A DNA stretch of 64,000 bases from assembly GCA_011050235.1 (NCBI GenBank), contig DRGC01000006.1, positions 1-64,000 of the forward strand, written 5' to 3'. Shown one piece after another: positions 53,275 to 60,651 of the stretch (the stretch's first letter is position 1; each line of letters begins with the position of its first letter). The DNA comes from Phycisphaerae bacterium (lineage in GTDB: Bacteria; Planctomycetota; Phycisphaerae; SM23-33). Below the pieces are notes generated by a model, which was not told the origin of the DNA, ran no database searches, and saw only the letters and a list, made by a program, of their open reading frames with translations. Made by a program: the position numbers and the translations under genes.

Positions 53275-53915
53275 AGAGGCCAACGGCCTCAAATGTATCA
53301 GCCTGGGGCGCAGCCCCAGGATAAGACGGCCCCTTGTAGCAGCCCTGAAGGGGCGCAATGACTAATCCCACACGTATCTCTCATCGAAGTCGATCTCATG
53401 CCGCACCAGGAACGCCCGAAAGTCATCCTGAAAACTCACCTCTCGATGATGCTCTTCCTGCGACGCAATATAGGCCTTGGTGTCCTCTATCTTGGACTGA
53501 CTGACCGAAAACGCCCCGTACCCGCGCTGCCAGTAGAACTCACCTAAGGCCTCCCCCCTGCCCTTGATCCATTTGGATGATGTCTTCTTGATCTCTTCGA
53601 CCACCTCGGCCAGCGAATGCTTGCGCGACAGCACGAACAGGATGTGCACATGGTCAGCCACCGCGCCGATGACCAGCGACGGGCAATCCATGTCCCGCAG
53701 CGTTCCGCCAAGGTACGCTCTCAGTTCTTCACGTATCTCCGACGTGATCAACGGCCGCCGGTCTTTCGTCGAGAACGTCAGATGGACGACCATTTTCGAT
53801 AGCGATTGAGGCATCGCCGATCCCTTCATTTCGCCCCTACAGGGCTCACCGATTTGGAACGACCCGATTCCTGGGGCTTCGCCCCAGGCTGATACATCCC
53901 AGGCCTTTGGCCTGG
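53275..53915 (-). mobile_element. IS200/RAYT-like element 1 with palindromic ends
   Basis: 641 bases. The left end (53275-53360) has a GGCCAACGGCC stem, a CTGGGGCGCAGCCCCAG stem and CCCTGAAGGGG; the right end (53826-53915) has the matching GCCCCTACAGGGC, CTGGGGCTTCGCCCCAG and CCAGGCCTTTGGCCTGG. The arms are imperfect inverted repeats, as in REP-associated transposases. Homology with element 2 continues ~65 bases beyond the right end. A tract ATTGCGGATTTCGGATTGCG lies upstream at about 53190. Confidence 0.85.
53362..53814 (-). CDS. REP-associated tyrosine transposase (IS200 TnpA-like)
   Basis: 150 residues. DHVHILF holds the HUH metal motif, and AYIASQEEHH carries the presumed catalytic Tyr. 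The start MPQSLSKM is the usual family N-terminus, and AAGGGA lies upstream. It should nick and join single-stranded DNA at the palindromic ends. It is about ten substitutions away from the copy at 59940. It appears intact. Confidence 0.9.
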   Translation of the reverse strand: MPQSLSKMVVHLTFSTKDRRPLITSEIREELRAYLGGTLRDMDCPSLVIGAVADHVHILFVLSRKHSLAEVVEEIKKTSSKWIKGRGEALGEFYWQRGYGAFSVSQSKIEDTKAYIASQEEHHREVSFQDDFRAFLVRHEIDFDERYVWD

Positions 53916-54044
53916 CGACACCAATCTTGCGTTACACATACCATCTTCGTGCCGTTACCCCGAAGGATCAACCATCAGTCCCAACGTACACCTCTCCGCC
54001 AGCGGCCGGACATCAGAACCGCAGCCTGCCGAGGCCAATCGGAA

Positions 54045-54275
54045 TTCAGAGGCCAACGGCCTCACATGCATCAGCCTGGGGCGCAGCCCCAGGAAAGAAC
54101 GGCGCGTTGTTGCAGCCCTGAATGGGCGCAATGAGCATCGCCGGCCCCTTCATTTCGCCCCTGCAGGGCTCACCGATTTGGATTGACCCGATTCCCCAGG
54201 GGGGCTGATGCCTTTCAGGCCTTTGGCCTGGCAACGTCAATCTTGCATTGCGCTTATCGTCTTCGTACCGTTGCG
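54045..54275 (-). mobile_element. MITE derived from the RAYT element
   Basis: The same left and right palindromic arms as elements 1 and 2, without transposase; the arms cover about 54045-54130 and 54145-54231, and the extra right-end homology continues to ~54275. The right end stops a few bases before the sulfatase start codon. Confidence 0.78.
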
Positions 54276-54278
54276 CAG

Positions 54279-55676
54279 ATGGACAAGATGAACATCCTTG
54301 TGATCGTTACCGATACGTTTCGGTCCGCCAATATCGGCTGTTATGGCTCGACCGACACGCGCACGCCCAACATCGACCGGTTCGCCGCCGGGGGGGCGCG
54401 GTTCACCGAGGCCTACCCCGAATCGCTGCCCACCATCCCCGTCCGCCGCGCGTTGCACACCGGGCGGCGGGCCTATCCGTTCCACAACTACCGCCCGGTG
54501 CCGTGGGACATCGTGTACCTGCCCGGGTGGCAGCCGATGGCCGACGGTGAGTCCACGCTGGCTGAGGACCTCGCCGCCGCCGGCTACCACACGGGTTTCG
54601 TCACCGACACCATGCCCTACTTCGCGCCGGGCATGAACTTCACGCGCGGCTTCAAGCAGTGGGAGTTCATCCGCGGGCAGCAACAGGACTACTGGAAGAG
54701 CCCATTCGCCGCCGACCGCCGCCGCGCCGACAACATGCGGACCGACTGGGACGACGGCCACCCGGACGGGCTGGTCAACTATCACGTGGCCAACACCGAC
54801 ATGCACCACACCTCGCAGGACTCCTCGACCGGGCGGACATTCCAGTGGGCCCAGCGGTTCCTCGACGACAACGCCCACCAAACGCCGTTCTACCTGATGG
54901 TCGACTGCTTCGACCCGCACGAGCCCTGGGACCCGCCGGACAAGTACTACCGCATGTATTCCGACGGGCGATACACCGACCCCCGCTACATCGCCATGCC
55001 CTACGCCGAAAACCGCGGCGGCCTGAGCCCCGAGCAGGTGGCCGACACCTATTGCAGCTATCGCGGCCATTGCACACTGGTGGATGAGTGGGTGGGCAAG
55101 CTGCTCGACCGCCTGGACGCAGTCGACCTGCGCGATAACACGCTGGTAATCTTCACCACCGATCACGGCACGAACTTCGCCGACAATCTCTGGCACGTCA
55201 CCGGCAAGCCCGGCTGGGCCCTGCTGCCCGGCGTCATGCACCTGCCCCTGATCGTCCGCCACCCCAGCCTCGGCCAGCCCAACCAATCCATCGACGGCCT
55301 GCGGTACAACCTCGACATCACCGCCACCGTCTACGAGGCCGCCGGCGTCACACCCCGCCAGCCGATCCACGGGCATTCGCTCCTCCCGGCCCTGACGGGC
55401 GACCAAAGCGGCGACCGCGAATACCTCACCAGCCGCTACGAAAACACCGTCTGGCATTTCGACGGGCGATGGTGGCTGTTCGGTGACATCGGGAAAGGGA
55501 CCGTTCACTGTTTCGACCTGGAGTCCGACCCGCAAATGCAGAACGACCTCGGCCGCGGGCCCGAAGACGTATTCAATGCCGCCTGGACCCACCTCAAAGC
55601 CGACGCCGGCGGCGATCTGCCCCAGTTCGACATGGCCCGTCTAACCGACGCCATCGGCCGCGCCCCGATCGAATAG
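54279..55676 (+). CDS. Sulfatase-like hydrolase with Thr at the nucleophile position
   Basis: 465 residues of the alkaline phosphatase/sulfatase superfamily. VIVTDTFRSANIGCYG is the N-terminal metal block. The formylglycine motif (C/S-x-P-x-R) reads T-I-P-V-R in SLPTIPVRRALHTGR, so Cys or Ser is replaced by Thr. FTTDHGTNFADNLWH has the late Asp/His metal ligands. It may act as a phosphodiesterase or phosphonate hydrolase with Thr, or be a pseudo-enzyme; both are inference. No signal peptide is seen. The start is ATG 54279, or 54288 three codons later; no ribosome site is visible. Confidence 0.85.
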   Translation: MDKMNILVIVTDTFRSANIGCYGSTDTRTPNIDRFAAGGARFTEAYPESLPTIPVRRALHTGRRAYPFHNYRPVPWDIVYLPGWQPMADGESTLAEDLAAAGYHTGFVTDTMPYFAPGMNFTRGFKQWEFIRGQQQDYWKSPFAADRRRADNMRTDWDDGHPDGLVNYHVANTDMHHTSQDSSTGRTFQWAQRFLDDNAHQTPFYLMVDCFDPHEPWDPPDKYYRMYSDGRYTDPRYIAMPYAENRGGLSPEQVADTYCSYRGHCTLVDEWVGKLLDRLDAVDLRDNTLVIFTTDHGTNFADNLWHVTGKPGWALLPGVMHLPLIVRHPSLGQPNQSIDGLRYNLDITATVYEAAGVTPRQPIHGHSLLPALTGDQSGDREYLTSRYENTVWHFDGRWWLFGDIGKGTVHCFDLESDPQMQNDLGRGPEDVFNAAWTHLKADAGGDLPQFDMARLTDAIGRAPIE

Positions 55677-55694
55677 ACCGTCCGCCCCACAACA

Positions 55695-55813
55695 ACCCGG
55701 AGCTCCGTAGGGGCGACAGAGGGATTTGACGCCACCTGTCGCCCCGCCGGGGCTCTGCCCTCATTCCGGGGGCTGACGCCCCCGGCCAACATCTATCGGC
55801 CCTGCGGGCCTCC
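55695..55813. repeat. Half-unit of the palindromic repeat family
   Basis: Contains a GTAGGGGCGAC...GTCGCCCC arm and a CCGGGGGCTGACGCCCCCGG hairpin. It follows the sulfatase gene. The 55677-56066 gap holds no gene that I can support. Confidence 0.65.
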
Positions 55814-56066
55814 CTCAAAAACGTCAGGACGCGCAACGTCGTTGGCATCTGCGTCGCTTTGCGGAGGAGAACTCCCTATGGCAGTTCAGCAAACGTTGCC
55901 CGCTTTATGCTTGCTAAGTTCGCGGTTGGCCAATATCATAACTCGATCGTTGTCTTCCTGCCGGAGGTCAGTGATTCGCACATCGTAAGCTGCGTCGCCC
56001 CGAGCTGTGGCGCTGTTCGATTCGCCGCAGCCGGACAAATCGGAGTCAGTAGTGAGGAGATTAGCA

Positions 56067-56741
56067 ATGGCCAAGAGGCACGTCCTGACAGTCTGTCTGA
56101 TTAGTGTTGCCGCGTTACTGGCCTCGGCGGCCCAAGCGGACGATTTCGCGCCGCCGCCGTGGGTGCGGGGGGACCCGCTGACCACCTCCGTCGAATGGGA
56201 GTTCCTCACGTCGGCTTCCAGCCACATTCCGCCCGATGGGACCACCGTGCCGACGATCGGCGGCGACTTCACCGGCCCGCCGGCGGCGACGATCTTCAGC
56301 ACCCCCACTCCCTTTTGGTCGCTGGGCGATGGCGATGGCGAGTGGTCTGCCGGCATAGCCGCGATATCCATGGAGTTCGAGATAGGCAACTGGGTCACCG
56401 CCAACCCGCTGAAGTATGTGCGGATCCAGGTCACATTCGACGGGCCGGCCCCATATGTTTCCAGCTTCAATGCCATCGACGGCGCCGCATTTGTCCCGGG
56501 CGTGCTCACTGGGTCAACGCTCTTTTCCACCACTCACATTCTGATCGAATATGAGCTGTCGCCAAGCCCGGACTTCGAACTGATTACACTGACAATCCCG
56601 GCCGGTGGTAGCGTCGACCAGGTAGTCATCGACACGCTCTCCGTGCCCGAGCCGGCGACGATGGGTCTGCTAGCCGTGGGCGGGCTAGCCCTGCTCCGCC
56701 GCAAGTCGAAGACCCGCCGGGGCGGGTCGAAGACCCCCTAG
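56067..56741 (+). CDS. PEP-CTERM sorting domain protein
   Basis: 224 residues. A signal peptide (HVLTVCLISVAALLASAAQA) precedes a small beta domain and then VPEPATMGLLAVGGLALLRRK, the PEP-CTERM signal. Instead of ending shortly after the Arg cluster, it runs into a low-complexity tail (SKTRRGGSKTP) made by a GTCGAAGA repeat (56703-56770). AGGAG lies before the ATG at 56067. Exosortase should cleave and attach it at the surface. Confidence 0.8.
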   Translation: MAKRHVLTVCLISVAALLASAAQADDFAPPPWVRGDPLTTSVEWEFLTSASSHIPPDGTTVPTIGGDFTGPPAATIFSTPTPFWSLGDGDGEWSAGIAAISMEFEIGNWVTANPLKYVRIQVTFDGPAPYVSSFNAIDGAAFVPGVLTGSTLFSTTHILIEYELSPSPDFELITLTIPAGGSVDQVVIDTLSVPEPATMGLLAVGGLALLRRKSKTRRGGSKTP

Positions 56742-56845
56742 GGGTCGAAGATCCGCCGTGGCGGGACGAAGCTCTGAAGCAGCGCAACAAGCCGCTCTCC
56801 GCCCAGTACGCCACGCAAGCCTCCTCCCCTGCCGCCATGTGGACT

Positions 56846-56873
56846 CCTTGCAGCCGGCAATTAGTGTGGTACA
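56846..56873 (+). promoter_or_regulatory. Promoter with extended -10 for the gene at 56937
   Basis: TTGCAG and TACAAT with a 16-base spacer, with TG before the -10 box. Predicted start near 56880. Confidence 0.5.
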
Positions 56874-56936
56874 ATTCAAGCTGCAGAGCGGAGAAGCAGC
56901 ACGGATTAACAGTTCGGCGAACGAAGGAGATCAGGA

Positions 56937-58439
56937 ATGACCAAGCGGACCATTTCTGTGGCGATGGCGGTCGGTCTATGCGCGGTATTGGCCCACGCCG
57001 GCACTCGGGCGGACCTGTCCGGCGATACCATTGTGGACTTCGCCACGACCATGGACATGCCCTTCATGGCGGTGGGTAATCTCGGCAACACCGACGGCCC
57101 CTACGACGGCGGTTTCGGCGCCGTGGACTACGCCTACGACATGGGCAAGTTCGAGGTCACGACCGGCCAGTACACCGAGTTCCTCAATGCCGTGGCGGCC
57201 GACGACACCTACGGGCTGTTCAACGAGCGGATGGCCGACCCCACATTCATCGATGGCGACGCTTTGCCCTTCGGCGGCAGTAACATCCAGCGCGCCGGCT
57301 CGGCCGGCAGCTACACCTACTCGATCGCGGCCGGTTGGGAAGATCGCCCCGTCAACTACGTGAGTTGGGGCGATGTGGGCCGGTTCGCCAACTGGCTGAG
57401 CAATGGCATGCCCACCGGCGCCCAAGACATGACCACGACCGAAAACGGCGCGTATTTCATGAACGGCGCGACGGACAGCACGGGCCTGAAGGCGGCCATC
57501 GGCACGCGCCAGGCTCCGGCTGGCGGCGAGCGGTTTTATTACATGCCCTCCGAGGATGAGTGGGTCAAGGCCGCCTACCATAAGGACGATGGCGATACGG
57601 GCAACTACTTCACCTACCCCACCAGCAGCGACACGCTGCCGTCTTACATCGCCGACGGCGGATCGGTCATCGATCCGGACGCGGGCAATGTCGCCACCTA
57701 CGACGGTGACGCGGGCATCGACGGCATCGGCGCTCCGTACTACCGCACCGAAGCCGGTGAGCACGAGAACTCCGACAGCCCCTACGGAACGTTCGATATG
57801 GCCGGCAACATCGGCGAGTGGACCGAGGGCCGCAGCTTCGGGTCCTTCGCCATCGTGCGGGGCGGGGAGTTCGCCTACGGCACGGACGGCCTGGTGGGCA
57901 CCTACCGCCGCATCAGGAGCATGACGCGCGAGAGCGGCGACATCGGATTCCGCCTGACCAGCATAGCCGCCGACGCCGGCGGTGTCCCGGGCGATCTCGA
58001 TGGCGACGGCGACGTGGACGCCGACGACATCGACCTCTTCTGTCGCGGCATTTGGCCCGAGCCGGACCCGTTCGGGGATCCGCGCGACTTCGACGGCGAC
58101 GGTGACGTCGATGAAGACGACATGATCTACCTGGTCGAGACCTTCGTCGAGTTGCAGGATGGTTCGGGACGTCTCGGCAGCAAGCGAGGCGACTTCAACC
58201 TCGACGGGCTGGTCAACGGCACGGACCTGGCGCTGATGAAGACCGCCTTCGGCCAGCCGGGCATGGGCTATGCCGACGGCAACGCCAACTGCGACGCCTT
58301 GGTCGACGGCACGGACCTGGCGATCTTGAAGACGAACTTCGGCTTCATCGCCCCCCCAGGTGGCGCTGTACCCGAGCCTGTAACCATCGGCTTGCTGTCC
58401 CTGGGCGGTCTGACGCTGTTGCGTCGACGGCGCAGGTAG
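56937..58439 (+). CDS. SUMF1-domain, dockerin-repeat PEP-CTERM protein
   Basis: 500 residues. After a signal peptide comes a formylglycine-generating-enzyme-like (SUMF1) domain (about 40-345: KFEVTTGQYTEFLNAV, SWGDVGRFANWLSNG, YMPSEDEWVKAAYH, MAGNIGEWTEG, GFRLTS). Then come four short calcium-binding, dockerin-like units (DLDGDGDVDADDIDLF, DFDGDGDVDEDDMIYL, DFNLDGLVNGTDLALM, CDALVDGTDLAIL), and VPEPVTIGLLSLGGLTLLRRRRR as PEP-CTERM end. The SUMF1 fold here is probably structural or sugar-binding rather than an active FGE, since it is secreted. Confidence 0.86.
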   Translation: MTKRTISVAMAVGLCAVLAHAGTRADLSGDTIVDFATTMDMPFMAVGNLGNTDGPYDGGFGAVDYAYDMGKFEVTTGQYTEFLNAVAADDTYGLFNERMADPTFIDGDALPFGGSNIQRAGSAGSYTYSIAAGWEDRPVNYVSWGDVGRFANWLSNGMPTGAQDMTTTENGAYFMNGATDSTGLKAAIGTRQAPAGGERFYYMPSEDEWVKAAYHKDDGDTGNYFTYPTSSDTLPSYIADGGSVIDPDAGNVATYDGDAGIDGIGAPYYRTEAGEHENSDSPYGTFDMAGNIGEWTEGRSFGSFAIVRGGEFAYGTDGLVGTYRRIRSMTRESGDIGFRLTSIAADAGGVPGDLDGDGDVDADDIDLFCRGIWPEPDPFGDPRDFDGDGDVDEDDMIYLVETFVELQDGSGRLGSKRGDFNLDGLVNGTDLALMKTAFGQPGMGYADGNANCDALVDGTDLAILKTNFGFIAPPGGAVPEPVTIGLLSLGGLTLLRRRRR

Positions 58440-58471
58440 AAGTAGCCGCACAATCCCTGCTGCCAATGAAG

Positions 58472-58511
58472 CGGGCGGCGGCCCTTTGCACAAAAGGCTG
58501 CCGCCCGTTTT
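58472..58511 (+). terminator. Intrinsic terminator after the SUMF1 gene
   Basis: A 12-bp GC-rich stem (58472-58483 with 58496-58507), then TTTTCTTGCG. A near copy lies at 51389. Confidence 0.82.
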
Positions 58512-58640
58512 CTTGCGCTGGTCTGATTGGCACTGCCCGTAGGGGCTCTGTTCTACGAACTGATTGCTTGCCGCGCCGAATTGCGATAGAAGCAACGCCA
58601 TTGATCGCCGGATTGGCGTCGACAGCTACGAGGAACTCTC

Positions 58641-59732
58641 ATGCGTGAATTGACTGGTCGGGAGCGGATTCTGCGGATTCTTCAGCGGGAGCCTGTTGAT
58701 CGGATTGGGGTGTGTGAGAGTTTTTGGGGCGAGACATTGGCCAAGTGGCGGAGTGAAGGGCACATGCCTGAGGATGTGAGTCCTGAGGCGCATTTCGATT
58801 TCGACTTCCTGGGCGCCGGGTGGTTCAACATGACGGCTGACATCGATACGCCCGATGAGGTGATCGAGGAGACCGACGAGACGCAGCTTATCCGCAACGG
58901 CAACGGGGCGGTGATGCGGTGGTGGAAGAACAAGGCCGGCACGCCCGAGCACGTCGATTTCGCCGTCACCAACCGCGCGGCCTGGGATGAGCAGATCCGG
59001 CCGCGGCTGATCAACGAGGCCGACTATCGCCGGCGGATCGGCATCGACCACTTCCGCGAGGTGCGCGATGACGCCGCCGAGCGCGAGAAGTTCTTCTACT
59101 GGGAGGGCGTGAACGTGTTCGAGTGCATGCATCCGGTGTGCGGCCACGAGCACATGCTGATGGGCATGGCCCTGGACCCCGACTGGATCCGCGACATGTG
59201 CAGCGTCTACGCCGACCTGCTGATCCACCTGTGGGAGATCGTCTTCGACGAGGTCGGGCAGCCGGACGGGATGTACTTCTACGAGGACATGGGCTTCAAG
59301 AACAAGCCCTTCATGTCGCCGCAGATGTACAAGGAGATCGTCTGGCCCGCCCACAAGAAGACGTTCGATTTCTGCCACGCCCGCGGGCTGCCGGTGATCG
59401 TGCACTCATGCGGCTACGTCGAGGCGCTCGTGCCGGCACTGATCGAGGCGGGCATGGACTGCCTGCAGGCGCTGGAGGTCAAGGCCGGCATGGACCTGGT
59501 TCACCTAAAGCAACGCTTCGGCGACCAAATCGCCCTGTTCGGCGGCCTCGACGTGCGGACCATGGTCGCCAACGACCGCGACGCGATCCAGGCCGAACTC
59601 GACCTCAAGCTGCCCGCCGCGATGGCTGGCAGCGGCTACCTCCTCCACAGCGACCACAGCATCCCCAGCGAAGTCGAATACGAGACATACAAGTTCTTCC
59701 TGAACCGCGGGCTGGAGATGGGAACGTATTAG
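58641..59732 (+). CDS. URO-D family (MtaA/CmuA-like) protein 2
   Basis: 363 residues. It opens MRELTGRERILRILQREPVDRIGV, the common URO-D-like start, and has YFYEDMGFKNKPFMSPQMYKEIV, VIVHSCGYVEALVPALIEAGMDCLQALEVKAGMDL (in two parts) and a late GSGYLLHSDHSIPSEV. HSCG with Asp/Glu around it suggests a zinc/thiolate site like that of corrinoid methyltransferases. It is related to but distinct from the copy at 52025. The role is possibly methyl transfer from O-methylated compounds; inference only. Confidence 0.85.
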   Translation: MRELTGRERILRILQREPVDRIGVCESFWGETLAKWRSEGHMPEDVSPEAHFDFDFLGAGWFNMTADIDTPDEVIEETDETQLIRNGNGAVMRWWKNKAGTPEHVDFAVTNRAAWDEQIRPRLINEADYRRRIGIDHFREVRDDAAEREKFFYWEGVNVFECMHPVCGHEHMLMGMALDPDWIRDMCSVYADLLIHLWEIVFDEVGQPDGMYFYEDMGFKNKPFMSPQMYKEIVWPAHKKTFDFCHARGLPVIVHSCGYVEALVPALIEAGMDCLQALEVKAGMDLVHLKQRFGDQIALFGGLDVRTMVANDRDAIQAELDLKLPAAMAGSGYLLHSDHSIPSEVEYETYKFFLNRGLEMGTY

Positions 59733-59733
59733 G

Positions 59734-59795
59734 GGATTGTCGATTGTCGATTTTCGACCTGCCTGTCCGGCAGGCAGGTTGTCGATTGTCGATTG
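59734..59795. repeat. Short iterated tract with hairpin
   Basis: GATTGTCGATTGTCGATT occurs on both sides of a CCTGCCTG/CAGGCAGG hairpin. A related CCTGCCGGCAGG tract occurs near 60630. Confidence 0.6.
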
Positions 59796-59852
59796 GGAGG
59801 CGAGCGGCGGCGTGAAAATGTTCGCGGGCGGGGCCGTTCGTGAGTGGCTTTC

Positions 59853-60493
59853 AGAGGCCAACGGCCTCGAATGCATCAGCCTGGGGCGCAGCCCCAGGAT
59901 AAGGCCGCCCCTTGTAGCAGCCCTGAAGGGGCGCAATGACTAATCCCACACGTACCTCTCATCGAAGTCGACCTCATGCCGCACCAGGAACGCCCGAAAC
60001 TCATCCTGAAAGCTCATCCCTCGATGATGCTCTTCCTGCGACGCGATGTAGGCCTTCGTGTCGTCCATCTTGGACTGACTGACCGAAAACGCCCCGTACC
60101 CGCGCTGCCAGTAGAACTTACCCAAGGCCTCCCCCTTGCCCTTGATCCATTTGGACGATGTCTTCTTGATCTCTTCGACCACCTCGGCCAGCGAACGCTT
60201 GCGCGACAGCACGAACAGGATGTGCACATGGTCAGCCACCGCGCCGATGACCAGCGACGGGCAATCCATGTCCCGCAGCGTTCCGCCAAGGTAGGCTCTC
60301 AGTTCTTCACGTATTTCCGGCGTGATCAACGGCCGTCGATCCTTCGTGGAGAACGTCAGATGCACAACCATTTTCGATAGCGATTGAGGCATCGCCGATC
60401 CCTTCATTTCGCCCCTACAGGGCTCACCGATTTGGAACGACCCTATCCCTGGGGCTTCGCCCCAGGCTGATACATCCCAGGCCTTTGGCCTGG
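59853..60493 (-). mobile_element. IS200/RAYT-like element 2 with palindromic ends
   Basis: 641 bases, the same layout and orientation as element 1 at 53275-53915, with the same palindromic arms. Homology with element 1 continues past 60493 for ~65 bases. Beyond it, 60598-60625 holds an inverted copy of the tract found left of element 1. The 60494-60651 gap holds no gene. Confidence 0.85.
59940..60392 (-). CDS. REP-associated tyrosine transposase, copy 2
   Basis: 150 residues with HUH motif DHVHILF and presumed catalytic Tyr in AYIASQEEHH. It differs from copy 1 by about ten residues (for example LITPEIR versus LITSEIR, and SRKRSLAEV versus SRKHSLAEV). It is intact, so both copies could be active. 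Confidence 0.9.
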   Translation of the reverse strand: MPQSLSKMVVHLTFSTKDRRPLITPEIREELRAYLGGTLRDMDCPSLVIGAVADHVHILFVLSRKRSLAEVVEEIKKTSSKWIKGKGEALGKFYWQRGYGAFSVSQSKMDDTKAYIASQEEHHRGMSFQDEFRAFLVRHEVDFDERYVWD

Positions 60494-60651
60494 CAACACC
60501 AATCTTGCGTTGCGCATACCATCTTCGTGCCGTTACCCCGAGGGATCAACCATCAGTCCCCAGATACACCTCCCCCCCCCCGACAGGCAGGCGGCTGCGG
60601 TCATTCCGAAATCCGCAATCCGCAACCTGCCGGCAGGCAGGTCCGAAATCA

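Noticed and set aside
56976-58601. A 541-codon minus-strand frame opposite the SUMF1 gene
   Set aside because: Antisense shadow of a well-supported secreted protein gene.
59734-59795. Iterated GTCGATT units as a CRISPR-like array
   Set aside because: Units are 7 bases long with no spacers and no cas genes; better seen as a short iterated intergenic tract.
53275-60493. A composite transposon made of the two RAYT elements
   Set aside because: IS200/RAYT transposases act on single-strand palindromic ends and do not normally mobilise composite units; only recombination between copies is claimed.
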